Of a stretch of DNA of 32,517 bases, positions 8,222 to 15,816 are shown one piece after another (positions within the stretch are counted from its first letter, which is position 1; every line of letters begins with the position of its first letter). The DNA is from CAZONC01 sp964581305. Its GTDB lineage: Archaea; Aenigmatarchaeota; Aenigmatarchaeia; CG10238-14; SCSR01. The translations under genes were made by a program, and so were the position numbers. The stretch is from positions 1 to 32,517 of the forward strand of contig CAZONC010000005.1 of NCBI GenBank assembly GCA_964581305.1, read 5' to 3'. A model generated the notes under the pieces. It had not been told where the DNA came from. It saw only the letters and a list, made by a program, of their open reading frames with translations, and did not search any database.

Positions 8222-8294
8222 AGCCTCCGGTGGGTTTCGAACCCACGACCTTCCGCTTACAAGGCGGACGCTCTACCAGCTGAGCTACGGAGGC
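8222..8294 (-). tRNA. tRNA-Thr (TGT)
   Basis: Intronless, 73 nt. Acceptor GCCTCCG/CGGAGGC, D-arm GCTC...GAGC, anticodon stem TCCGC/GCGGA with loop CTTGTAA (anticodon TGT), T-arm GTGGG-TTCGAAA-CCCAC, discriminator T as in archaeal threonine tRNAs. CCA is not encoded. Confidence 0.96.
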
Positions 8295-8306
8295 ACAATA
8301 TATTAA

Positions 8307-9377
8307 TTAATCCAAGAAATCTTTATTTTTAATTTTTGTTGGCAAATAAACTTCTGTTACAAATTTTAGTCCTTTTCCAGATAGCGCTTCCAATTCTGCT
8401 TTCACTCTTTTTTGAATCATTAGCTTTAATTCTTTTTGCCAAGCAGGAGATTTAAACCACTCATATTTCAGCATTTCCTGCGCTCTTTTTATATCTACTT
8501 CCTCTGCCTTGATTGTATAATTTTGTAGTCCAAATTTTTCTATATCTGATAATGTTAAGCCAAGAAACTTTGCAGTTGGTGTGCCCAGTCTGTCCGAAAC
8601 ATGTGCAAGAGATATGGAACCGTATTTAATAACAGAATAAATATACCATCCATAGCTATCTGCATCTGTAAAAACGTATATAGGTAATTTAAATTCCATT
8701 GCTAGCCTTTGGATGAGTCTTCTTGCCCCACGTGCTGCTTGTCCCTGTGTTGTTAAAAGGATACATTTATATTTTTGCCAAAATTTATCTTCATGTAAGC
8801 GCTCAAATGCTGCGTTTTTTTCTATTACTAAAGCAAAATCAGCATTAACTTTTTTGAATTCTATATCTTCAACATTTGAAGGAATGGCCCATCCACCCGA
8901 TCCAAGTTTTGCCCAGTTTATTATATCTTTTCCATCCTTAATTATTACATCTCCAACAACCCTTCCTCGAATATCAGCATTTAAATGAAGTTGTTCTCGC
9001 AAAACGTCAAGTGCCACTTCCAAATCAATTACAATTGGATCGCTTTCATTCTGTTCATCAAAAGTATTTTCATTTGAGTTTGGTAAAGTTCGCTTTAGTG
9101 CATAAAAAAGATCTCTTAAGCTTGTATGCAAATTTTGTTCTATTAGTTCTTTGCAAAATGAAGATATGAGCATAGTTTGCATAAACTTTTTTGCATGACC
9201 TGTGTGGAATAAAAATCGCTTTGCACTTTTACTACCTAATGTAAGCATACCTGTTTTCGGATCATATTTTACATTTGATAGTGAGCGAATTGGTATATCA
9301 ATATTTGGGTTTTCCCCTTTCTCCAGATCTTTTAGAACTTTTTCACCCAAATTTTCAAGTTTCTTTTTTACTTCCAT
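8307..9377 (-). CDS. top6A: DNA topoisomerase VI subunit A
   Basis: 356 residues, the Spo11-like cleavage subunit. The 5Y-CAP domain holds SLRDLFYALKR with the catalytic Tyr92. The Toprim domain holds IEKNAAFERL (Glu186) and FTDADSYGW (Asp238, Asp240), the metal-binding acidic set. With Top6B it forms an A2B2 type IIB topoisomerase that relaxes and decatenates DNA using ATP. Its ATG abuts the Top6B stop (TAAATG), so translation is likely coupled. It is the last gene of the aIF1A-RIO1-KH-top6B-top6A operon. Confidence 0.97.
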   Translation of the reverse strand: MEVKKKLENLGEKVLKDLEKGENPNIDIPIRSLSNVKYDPKTGMLTLGSKSAKRFLFHTGHAKKFMQTMLISSFCKELIEQNLHTSLRDLFYALKRTLPNSNENTFDEQNESDPIVIDLEVALDVLREQLHLNADIRGRVVGDVIIKDGKDIINWAKLGSGGWAIPSNVEDIEFKKVNADFALVIEKNAAFERLHEDKFWQKYKCILLTTQGQAARGARRLIQRLAMEFKLPIYVFTDADSYGWYIYSVIKYGSISLAHVSDRLGTPTAKFLGLTLSDIEKFGLQNYTIKAEEVDIKRAQEMLKYEWFKSPAWQKELKLMIQKRVKAELEALSGKGLKFVTEVYLPTKIKNKDFLD

Positions 9378-10919
9378 TTAAACAACCTTTGTCTTTCTTT
9401 TTATAAATTCTTCTAACTTACTTAAAATCTCTTCTTCACTTTTATTGGTAAGTTTAGCAACAGATTGCGCGACCACAGGTATGTATCTTTCAAAAATACT
9501 TCGTCTAAGTTCACTTTCTCTTATTTTCCTTATTTTTCTTATATATTTTGCCATTTGCCTTCCTGCATCCTGAAGAGCAAGCTTAATTTCTTTAAAGATT
9601 TCTGGATAATTTGCTATTGCTTGTTTCCCTTCACTCATGAATGGAACCCAAACTGAAACAAAATGAACCAAAATTGCCAGTGGACTAGCAGGAAGGCCAT
9701 CTGATGGTTGAGAAAAACCATAGCGACGCCAATCAACATCTTTTATCGCTTTTGTTATTACACAATCTCCTTGATTATACAGAAGAGGAATTCGATTTGC
9801 AAAGCGGAGAATAATTGCATTCTCTGGTGGAAGTTCCCCACCATAAGCTAATGCTACCTCAACCTGAAAAGGAAAACCAGAATAAACAGAAGGAGGCCTT
9901 GTTACTGCAACATAATGCTCAGCCTTTAATCCCTTTTTTAATCCAAGTATTAGTGCTTCCTGTCCAATTGGAGATAGGCAATTTGTTGGTGGGGAGGCAA
10001 GCTTTACCATTTGCATTGCTTTATACAATCTTTCCGATTCATCTTTATCAACCTCTTTTGGATTTTTTGTTGCAGCAATTTTTGCCAATTTACAAATTTT
10101 GATTGCAGAATTTCTTCCAACACGGCAAAAATCTTTTGTTAAAAATCCAATTATGTTTCTTGCTTTTGTTGTGCTTAGCATTCTACGCAAAACTCCAAGT
10201 TGAACGCCATATGGATGCGGTTTGATTTCTGTTGGCTGATAAGGCAATTTTTCTGTTGCTCTTTTAAAAACCATTTTACCTTCTGGACCATCAAATATTA
10301 TTTCTGCAAATGGATTTACCATTGCTGTTCTTTTTATATATTCTTGAACAGACGTATCGCCCTTTACATACCTACCAACAACCTCATACTCAACTTTTAA
10401 TCCATGCCATTTAGACGGATTTTCTTCTTCTGTATGCGAAACTATAATCGGTTCATTTTTTGCTACATCAATCATTATTTCAAAATTGTGAATTTTTTTT
10501 CCAGTTGATGTAGTAACTTTGATGGGCTTTCCAGTAGTAAGTTGGGCATAAAGGCAAGCACCTTTCATTCCAATTCCAAAAAGGCTACGCGATTGGCGAA
10601 GTTTATGGAAAGCTGAACCATAAAGTACCTTTCCAAAAGCATAAGGAACCTTTTCTGGAAGCATTCCAGGACCATTATCCTCAACCACAATTCGGTATCT
10701 ATCCTCTTCCACTTCCTTTAATTTTATTTTGATTGTAGGCAAAATTCCTGCTTGGCAAGTAAATTCAAGTGCATTATCTACAGCTTCCTTAACAGCTGTT
10801 AGTAGAGATCTTGTAGGATTTTCATATCCAAGAAAGTGTCTATTTTTTTCAAAAAATTCAGCTATACTAATTTCTTTCATATCCTTTGCTAACTTTTCTG
10901 CTATATCTGTAACTTCCAT
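9378..10919 (-). CDS. top6B: DNA topoisomerase VI subunit B
   Basis: 513 residues, slightly shorter than the Sulfolobus subunit. GHKL ATPase motifs are intact: N-box KEAVDNALE (Glu45, Asn49), VVEDNGPGM (Asp81) and SLFGIGMKGA (about 112-121). The transducer domain follows and the C-terminus is a basic coiled segment. It binds ATP, dimerises and drives strand passage through subunit A. It starts 5 bp after the KH gene stop and ends flush with the top6A start. Confidence 0.97.
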   Translation of the reverse strand: MEVTDIAEKLAKDMKEISIAEFFEKNRHFLGYENPTRSLLTAVKEAVDNALEFTCQAGILPTIKIKLKEVEEDRYRIVVEDNGPGMLPEKVPYAFGKVLYGSAFHKLRQSRSLFGIGMKGACLYAQLTTGKPIKVTTSTGKKIHNFEIMIDVAKNEPIIVSHTEEENPSKWHGLKVEYEVVGRYVKGDTSVQEYIKRTAMVNPFAEIIFDGPEGKMVFKRATEKLPYQPTEIKPHPYGVQLGVLRRMLSTTKARNIIGFLTKDFCRVGRNSAIKICKLAKIAATKNPKEVDKDESERLYKAMQMVKLASPPTNCLSPIGQEALILGLKKGLKAEHYVAVTRPPSVYSGFPFQVEVALAYGGELPPENAIILRFANRIPLLYNQGDCVITKAIKDVDWRRYGFSQPSDGLPASPLAILVHFVSVWVPFMSEGKQAIANYPEIFKEIKLALQDAGRQMAKYIRKIRKIRESELRRSIFERYIPVVAQSVAKLTNKSEEEILSKLEEFIKRKTKVV

Positions 10920-10924
10920 TTATC

Positions 10925-11410
10925 TCACTTCTGTTCTTCTAAAAATCTATAAACTGTTTTATGCATAGCTCCACTTAAAAGCATTTCGATTGCTCGAGCG
11001 GCTTTTTGTACATTTTCCCATTTACCTATAATGCTAATTGTTTTTCCATATACAGCAATTTTTACATCACAATATTTTTCTATCATTTTTTTTATTTTTC
11101 CTTTCGTACCTATAACTCTTCCTTTTAATTCAATTTGTCTATTTCTCGACTTAGCAAATTCTTTTACTTCAATAATATGTAAAAAATATTCTTCATCCAA
11201 AAGATTTAGCGCATCTTTAAAGCTGAATCCTCTCCCGAATGCTTTGAATAGCAGCTTTGCACGTAACACTTGAAAAGGATCCCCTTCCAATACAATTTCA
11301 TCATTCAATTCTACTTTTATATTCAAAAGACCTTTCAGCTTTTTTTCCCATATTTTATCTTTTTGCAATAATCTCATTCGCTCTTCAGGGATCACAACAT
11401 GATCAATCAT
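10925..11410 (-). CDS. KH-domain RNA-binding protein, Dim2/Pno1 (Krr1) type
   Basis: 161 residues from ATG 11410, one base after the RIO1 stop; an in-frame TTG at 11419 is a weaker alternative. Two KH-like units: a degenerate one (about 5-70) and a C-terminal one with the GxxG loop in GRVIGTKGKIKKMIE. This is the archaeal homologue of Pno1/Dim2, a 40S biogenesis factor that acts near the 3' end of small-subunit rRNA; adjacency to RIO1 kinase and aIF1A supports a small-subunit maturation role. Confidence 0.9.
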   Translation of the reverse strand: MIDHVVIPEERMRLLQKDKIWEKKLKGLLNIKVELNDEIVLEGDPFQVLRAKLLFKAFGRGFSFKDALNLLDEEYFLHIIEVKEFAKSRNRQIELKGRVIGTKGKIKKMIEKYCDVKIAVYGKTISIIGKWENVQKAARAIEMLLSGAMHKTVYRFLEEQK

Positions 11411-11411
11411 A

Positions 11412-12119
11412 TTAACCAATTATTTCATTCAAATTTTTTGTTTGCAACCCAAATTTACTAAAATACCTATTAATATTTTTTACATCCCTTTCTAACCATT
11501 CATTTGCCAGCGGATGATTTTTTGTAATAGCCTGGCTAAAATCGATAAGATATGGCTGATCGTATAATATAAGTACATTGTATGGGCTTAGGTCGCTATG
11601 AATAATTCCTGCATGAAAAAGTTTTTTTATTTCATTCAAAATTTTACTGTATATATCTTCTATTTGACTCTTGTTTAAATCAATATCAATTAAACGTGGT
11701 GCAGGTATACAATTCTCACCTATAAAAGTCATTACTAAAACATTTTCTTTGAATAAAATTGGCTGTGGACAGTTCACACCGCTTTCATAAGCTTTTTTCA
11801 AATTTTTAAACTCTCTTTTACACCAGTTGTTAACAACAGCCCTTCTTTCTTTTTTTATATTTTTAAATCTTGGATCAAGAACAAGATATTTCCACCTACT
11901 TTTAAAATCACAATGCAAGGTCTTGTATATTTTCATTGCCAAGCACCGCCCATCCCTATCTTTAGCAGAAACAATCATACTTTCTTTACCTTCTTTAACC
12001 ACACTTTCCACACTTTTTATAACCCCCTTTTCCATTATTTTCATGATTGTTAAAAGTGTTTTGCTATCAAAAACTTTGCTTTCTATTTTAAATGTACCTT
12101 CCATTTTTCTTTTCTCCAT
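11412..12119 (-). CDS. rio1: RIO1-type serine/threonine protein kinase
   Basis: About 235 residues from ATG 12119 (a TTG lies one codon earlier). RIO1 hallmarks: the P-loop-like KEGKESMIV, the ATP Lys in CLAMKIYKT, catalytic loop HSDLSPYNVL, metal-binding LIDFSQA and the hinge VLVMTFIG. The usual P-loop motif STGKEA is altered to KEGKES, a modest divergence. In archaea RIO1 associates with pre-40S-like particles in late small-subunit maturation. It follows aIF1A by 6 bp and is followed by the KH gene after 1 bp. Confidence 0.93.
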   Translation of the reverse strand: MEKRKMEGTFKIESKVFDSKTLLTIMKIMEKGVIKSVESVVKEGKESMIVSAKDRDGRCLAMKIYKTLHCDFKSRWKYLVLDPRFKNIKKERRAVVNNWCKREFKNLKKAYESGVNCPQPILFKENVLVMTFIGENCIPAPRLIDIDLNKSQIEDIYSKILNEIKKLFHAGIIHSDLSPYNVLILYDQPYLIDFSQAITKNHPLANEWLERDVKNINRYFSKFGLQTKNLNEIIG

Positions 12120-12125
12120 CAAAAA

Positions 12126-12452
12126 TCACTCAATAGAAATAGTTTTTATATAGCCTTTTCTTTTTAACCAATTTGCTTGCGTTGGTGTATATCTAAAAAC
12201 TATATCCCCCCTTTCATTACTTTGTGCTTTCCATGGCTGAATAAGTACAAGATCACCGGTTTTAATCCACTCTCTTTTTCTTAGCTTTCCAGGAATACGG
12301 CAAATTCTTACATTACCGTCTTCACATTTTACTCTCATTTTGTCGCCGCCAAGAAGCATTTCTACTGTGCCGAGTATTTCTCCTGATTTCGGAATACGAA
12401 CACGTGCAATTTCAATTTCTTCCTGTGTTTGTTGGAATTTTTTCTTACCCAT
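12126..12452 (-). CDS. eif1A: translation initiation factor aIF1A
   Basis: 108 residues with the OB-fold of eIF1A: GEILGTVEMLLGGDKMRVKC, then RICRIPGKLRKREWIKTGDLVLIQPW, and the C-terminal YTPTQANWLKRKGYI. It binds the small subunit A-site region during initiation. It is the first gene of the five-gene operon ending in top6A. The 52-bp gap to divergent trm56 contains AT-rich elements (TTAATAATATTTAAAAA) that could serve as TATA boxes for both. Confidence 0.96.
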   Translation of the reverse strand: MGKKKFQQTQEEIEIARVRIPKSGEILGTVEMLLGGDKMRVKCEDGNVRICRIPGKLRKREWIKTGDLVLIQPWKAQSNERGDIVFRYTPTQANWLKRKGYIKTISIE

Positions 12453-12504
12453 TTTCTCACTTTGGTTAATAATATTTAAAAATTTCTGAGTAAAAGCTTT
12501 ATCT

Positions 12505-13020
12505 ATGAGTATTTGGGTTTTGCGGCTAGGTCATAGAATTAAAAGAGATCAGCGAATAAGTAGTCATTGTGCTCTTGTTGCACGTGCATTCGGAGCTGAT
12601 GGCATAATATTTTCTGGTGAAAAAGATGAAAATCTTTTACAATCAATTAAAAAAGTTGTGGAAAGATTTGGTGGGAAATTTGAGGTAAAATATGAGAAAA
12701 ACTGGAAAGATGTGGTAAAAAACTGGAAAGGAAAAATTGTTCACCTAACAATGTATGGTTTGCCAATTCAAGCAAAAATTGAGGAAATAAGAAATTTGGA
12801 GTGCGATTTATTGATTGTTATTGGTGGAGAAAAAGTTCCTGGTGAAATTTATGATTTGGCAGATTGGAACATTGCAATAACAAACCAGCCTCATTCAGAA
12901 GTTGCTGCTTTAGCGGTTTTTTTAGATAAATTTTTTGAAGGAAAGGAGCTAGAGAAAAAGTTTGAGGGAAAGGTAAAAGTAATTCCACAAGAAAGAGGAA
13001 AGAGAATTATTTCCTTGTAA
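12505..13020 (+). CDS. tRNA (cytidine(56)-2'-O)-methyltransferase, Trm56
   Basis: 171 residues, as expected for the short SPOUT-class Trm56. Family features seen: VLRLGHRIKRDQRISSHCAL at the N-terminus, AFGADGII, the knot region IVHLTMYGLP and LLIVIGGEKVPGEIYDLADWNIAITNQPHSEVAALAVFLD. It methylates the 2'-O of C56 in the T-loop of archaeal tRNAs, where C56 pairs with G19 at the elbow. It overlaps the convergent Taw1 gene by 14 bp. Trm56 acts in the same loop that is split by the second tRNA-Lys intron in this window. Confidence 0.93.
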   Translation: MSIWVLRLGHRIKRDQRISSHCALVARAFGADGIIFSGEKDENLLQSIKKVVERFGGKFEVKYEKNWKDVVKNWKGKIVHLTMYGLPIQAKIEEIRNLECDLLIVIGGEKVPGEIYDLADWNIAITNQPHSEVAALAVFLDKFFEGKELEKKFEGKVKVIPQERGKRIISL

Positions 13021-13912
13021 GAAGAGCAACTCTGCTTGCAATATCCAAATCCTTAAATTTATATCCAGTATAATTGGCTATTCGCTCTGCAAAATTTTTT
13101 ATATCTTCTACAGATGGCATAGCACTTCTTGGCAATCTTTTTTGGGCTTCACCGACATGCATGAACGCCTTTGTTTCAATAAAATTCGGTTCTGCCTTTA
13201 GAATCAATTTTGCATATTTCTCCGGTTCTTTCATATTTAACCCTTTAACTAAAGTCATTCTAATTACAGTTTTGCAACCAAAACTTTTCATGAGTTCTAA
13301 ACTTTCATTTAATTTTTCCCAACCATCTGGAATTAGTGGATTGTGGACTTTAAAATAACTTTCTTTATCCGGTGCACAAAGCGAAATATAAAGTTGTGTT
13401 GGTTCTGTCGCCAAATTTTTTAGCCTGTCCGGTCTCGTGCCATTTGTTACCAAAAAAGTTGTCATACCTCTTTTATGAAATTCTTCTATAAGATCAGAAA
13501 TTCGTGGATAAAGTGTTGGTTCACCTGCTAAAGAAATTGCTGCATTCGTTGGATTAATCGCTTCCTCCCATTTTTTAATATTAACATACGATTTAAAACC
13601 TGTGAGCAGTGCTTTTCGTGCAGCTATACATCCATCAACTATATCTTTTGGATCATCTGGTTTCGGTTCTTCTAAAAAAGTCCATTTGAGTTTTCGCCAA
13701 CAGAAGACACATTTATGATTACAAAATATAATTGCCGGGCTCATCTCTAGACAACGATGTGATTGAATTCCATACCACTTCTGCTTATAACATACTCGAC
13801 CCGATCTTAGACTTTCTTTTGTCCAATGACAGATTTCTATTCCTGAATGGTTGCCAACAATTCTGTATCCTGCCTTTTCCAAATCTTTTCTCGTTTCAAT
13901 TGAGATTACCAT
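13007..13912 (-). CDS. taw1: tRNA 4-demethylwyosine synthase, Taw1
   Basis: 301 residues. The radical-SAM motif CNHKCVFCW places Cys64, Cys68 and Cys71; a second cluster is suggested by Cys28, Cys41 and Cys54, spaced as in archaeal TYW1 homologues. The Phe/Trp-rich WYGIQSHRCLEMSPAIIFC segment and SLAGEPTLYP are typical. The archaeal form lacks the flavodoxin domain. It uses pyruvate and SAM to build the tricyclic base at m1G37 of tRNA-Phe. Its start is 36 bp from the divergent tRNA-Phe gene, its substrate. Confidence 0.95.
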   Translation of the reverse strand: MVISIETRKDLEKAGYRIVGNHSGIEICHWTKESLRSGRVCYKQKWYGIQSHRCLEMSPAIIFCNHKCVFCWRKLKWTFLEEPKPDDPKDIVDGCIAARKALLTGFKSYVNIKKWEEAINPTNAAISLAGEPTLYPRISDLIEEFHKRGMTTFLVTNGTRPDRLKNLATEPTQLYISLCAPDKESYFKVHNPLIPDGWEKLNESLELMKSFGCKTVIRMTLVKGLNMKEPEKYAKLILKAEPNFIETKAFMHVGEAQKRLPRSAMPSVEDIKNFAERIANYTGYKFKDLDIASRVALLTRK

Positions 13913-13948
13913 CTAAATAAAGTTTTTTATAAAATAATTAATATAAGA

Positions 13949-14022
13949 GGGGCGGTAGCTCAGCCCGGGAGAGCAACCGGCTGAAGACCGGTGTGTCGTG
14001 GGTTCAAATCCCACTCGCCCCA
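13949..14022 (+). tRNA. tRNA-Phe (GAA)
   Basis: Intronless, 74 nt. Acceptor GGGGCGG/TCGCCCC with one G-T pair, D-arm GCTC...GAGC, anticodon stem ACCGG/CCGGT with loop CTGAAGA (anticodon GAA, G37 available for wyosine synthesis), T-arm GTGGG-TTCAAAT-CCCAC, discriminator A. A TATA-like TTTTTATAAAA at about 13923 lies in the short gap shared with taw1. Confidence 0.96.
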
Positions 14023-14064
14023 TTTGAATGCTTATATTCAGAAATTGCAAAATAAGAATTGATT

Positions 14065-14337
14065 ATGGCAGTTGTGGAAAAAAAACTTTGGCCAGAATTT
14101 TTCACTGAAGTACTTAGAGGAAAGAGAAGGGTTGAAATTCGATTAGCGGATTTTGAAATTAAAAAAGGAGATACTTTTGTTGTACGGGAATGGGATCCAA
14201 AGATCAAGGAATATACAGGTAGGGAAGTTAAATTTAAGGTTAAAAAAGTAATTAAAATACCAGAGGATTTGATTGGTTTTTATCCTTTGCATTTAATTAA
14301 AAAACATGGTTTATATGTAATGGATTTGGAGAGATGA
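14065..14337 (+). CDS. DUF3850/ASCH-like small RNA-binding-fold protein
   Basis: 90 residues from ATG 14065. The pattern LWPEFFTEVLRGKRRVEIRL, then IKKGDTFVVREWDP and YTGREVKFKVKKVI, fits the DUF3850 family of ASCH/PUA-like beta-barrels. The family is expected to bind RNA or modified nucleotides; no activity is established here. Its stop overlaps the endA start as ATGA, so the two proteins are probably made together. It follows tRNA-Phe on the same strand by 42 bp. A partner role in tRNA processing is an inference from this coupling. Confidence 0.75.
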   Translation: MAVVEKKLWPEFFTEVLRGKRRVEIRLADFEIKKGDTFVVREWDPKIKEYTGREVKFKVKKVIKIPEDLIGFYPLHLIKKHGLYVMDLER

Positions 14338-14903
14338 TTATGGAAAAAATATGGGAAGGGCAATTGATAGAAAATAGAGTAATAATTTGGAATCCAGAAG
14401 CAGTTATACTTTACGATGAATCTGGATATGGCAAACCACAACCAGAGGAAAATCCAAATAGATTGGAACTGGAGCTTGTGGAAGCAGCATATCTTTTGGA
14501 AAAAGGAAAAATAAAGGTTTTTGCTACAGAAAATGGAAAGAAGAAAAAAATTGATTTTAAAAAAATTATTGAAATAGGAAATGCTACAACAAATCAATTT
14601 CATACACAGTATATTGTATACAAAGATTTGAGAGATAGAGGGTATCTTGTAAAGACAGGTCTAATATTCGGTGCGCATTTTCGTTTATATGAACGAGGCG
14701 TTAAATTAAAAAGAGGGCCTAAAGCACCACATGAGCACACAAAAGCAGTTATTCACTGTGTTCCGGAGGAAGCAGCATTTTCATTACCAGAGATGTCGCG
14801 TGCAGTTCGGCTAGCACATAATATACGAGCAACTTTTTGGTGGGCAGTTGTTGATAGAGAAAATAAAGTAACGTATTATGAAATAAAAAGAATAACACCA
14901 TAA
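14334..14903 (+). CDS. endA: tRNA-splicing endonuclease EndA, catalytic Lys replaced
   Basis: 189 residues (187 if started at the second ATG, 14340), matching the single-unit alpha4 type of about 180. It aligns along its length with Methanocaldococcus EndA as I recall it: IVYKDLRDRGYLVKTGLIFG, FRLYERG, EHTK, VRLAHNIR and AVVD. Catalytic Tyr119 (RLYERG) and His135 (HEHTK) are present. The third catalytic residue, Lys in VRK (Lys156 of M. jannaschii), is Ala166 here (NIRATFWW). About six extra residues (within VKLKRGPKAPHEH) sit between the Tyr and His. The enzyme cuts BHB motifs in pre-tRNAs, several of which lie in this window. It may need a second subunit, or use another base. Confidence 0.92.
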   Translation: MIMEKIWEGQLIENRVIIWNPEAVILYDESGYGKPQPEENPNRLELELVEAAYLLEKGKIKVFATENGKKKKIDFKKIIEIGNATTNQFHTQYIVYKDLRDRGYLVKTGLIFGAHFRLYERGVKLKRGPKAPHEHTKAVIHCVPEEAAFSLPEMSRAVRLAHNIRATFWWAVVDRENKVTYYEIKRITP

Positions 14904-14928
14904 AATTTTTCTATTTTTAATTATTTTT

Positions 14929-15123
14929 ATGGGAAGAATAAAAACAGCATTCGTAAAAAATATAGCTAAGGAAATTTTTGAAAAATATGGTGATAGATTT
15001 ACTACTGATTTTGAAAAAAATAAGCAGGCCGTTAAAGAGCTTATTGATATAAAATCAAAGCGTATCAGAAATATTGTTGCAGGATATATAACCACTTTGA
15101 AAAAACAGAAAATCAAGCAATAG
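14929..15123 (+). CDS. rps17e: 30S ribosomal protein S17e
   Basis: 64 residues, the usual short archaeal S17e length. MGRIKTAFVKNIAKEIFEKY and DFEKNKQAVKELIDIKSKRIRN are typical: an N-terminal helical rRNA-binding region followed by IAGYIT-type sequence. It follows endA by 25 bp on the same strand and overlaps the 3' end of the convergent Pelota gene by 11 bp. Confidence 0.95.
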   Translation: MGRIKTAFVKNIAKEIFEKYGDRFTTDFEKNKQAVKELIDIKSKRIRNIVAGYITTLKKQKIKQ

Positions 15124-15769
15124 CAAAGCGCAAAATTGCACCTATATCATATTGATAGAATTTTTTTCCAAGTTCATTTTTTGCCACAGCTCTTAACTCT
15201 CCGCCTTTTTTTTCTACTTCATTTATTATTTCCTGCAATTGATCGAATTTTTCTTCAAGAAATAGAAGTACTGCTACGGCATTGCATTTTACAGCAAATG
15301 TTACATTATCTAGCCCATAAACAGCATAGCCATCTTGTTTGTTAATATGCATAAAAAATTCTTCAAGTATTTTTCTGTCTGCAAATTTAATTCCGACTTT
15401 TGCCCTTTCCACTATTTTTATTTCCTCATCTGTCCATTTTTTTTCTATAATTAAAGCATCGCCAATACTAACTTCAATAGTATGATAATGGCCGAGTGAA
15501 ATTTCTTTTGGACCTTCAACAATTTTTCCCATAATTCGCATTTTTTTCACTTCTTTTTCATACTCACATTTTTCTACATTTATCTTGAGCACGACCATTT
15601 TTTTCTTTGACCTGATTCTTTTTTCTTCACGTTGAATAAAAATTCTTCGCCACGTCCTTCCCTTAACAAGATCACCCTTTTTAATAATTTTTTGTAAATA
15701 AAAAAAGTCAAATGGGCTATTAATTTGTATTTTTGCATATCTTTCTGGATCGAATGAAATAACCTTCAT
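15113..15769 (-). CDS. Pelota-like protein lacking the central domain
   Basis: 218 residues from ATG 15769; an upstream Met at 15850 would overlap the divergent gene and precede the homology. Residues 1-123 are a Pelota N-terminal (eRF1 domain-1-like) domain: FYLQKIIKKGDLVKGRTWRR, KINVEKCEYEKEVKKMRIMG, ISLGHYHTIEVSIGDALIIE and KKW. Residues about 132-218 match the eRF1 domain 3: GYAVYGLDNVTFAVKCNAVAVLLF, then KKGGELRAVAKNELGKKFYQYDIGAILRF. The central domain, about 130 residues in normal Pelota (about 350 total), is missing with no gap or frameshift. Pelota recognises stalled ribosomes with ABCE1. The retained domains suggest a still functional but altered factor. Confidence 0.87.
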   Translation of the reverse strand: MKVISFDPERYAKIQINSPFDFFYLQKIIKKGDLVKGRTWRRIFIQREEKRIRSKKKMVVLKINVEKCEYEKEVKKMRIMGKIVEGPKEISLGHYHTIEVSIGDALIIEKKWTDEEIKIVERAKVGIKFADRKILEEFFMHINKQDGYAVYGLDNVTFAVKCNAVAVLLFLEEKFDQLQEIINEVEKKGGELRAVAKNELGKKFYQYDIGAILRFAIA

Positions 15770-15775
15770 GCCAAC

Positions 15776-15800
15776 TAATTTATTTTTTAAAATATAAACT
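15776..15800. promoter_or_regulatory. shared AT-rich divergent promoter
   Basis: TTTATTTTTTAAAATATAAAC reads as a TATA-like element on both strands, about 20-30 bp from the starts of Pelota (minus) and the pilin-like gene (plus), with little room for leaders. Predicted by position only. Confidence 0.4.
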
Positions 15801-15816
15801 ATTTTTAGGTGTTGCC

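Noticed and set aside
9815..10400. Several plus-strand frames of 60-95 codons opposite top6B.
   Set aside because: Antisense shadows of a well-conserved gene, with no recognisable domain or start signals.
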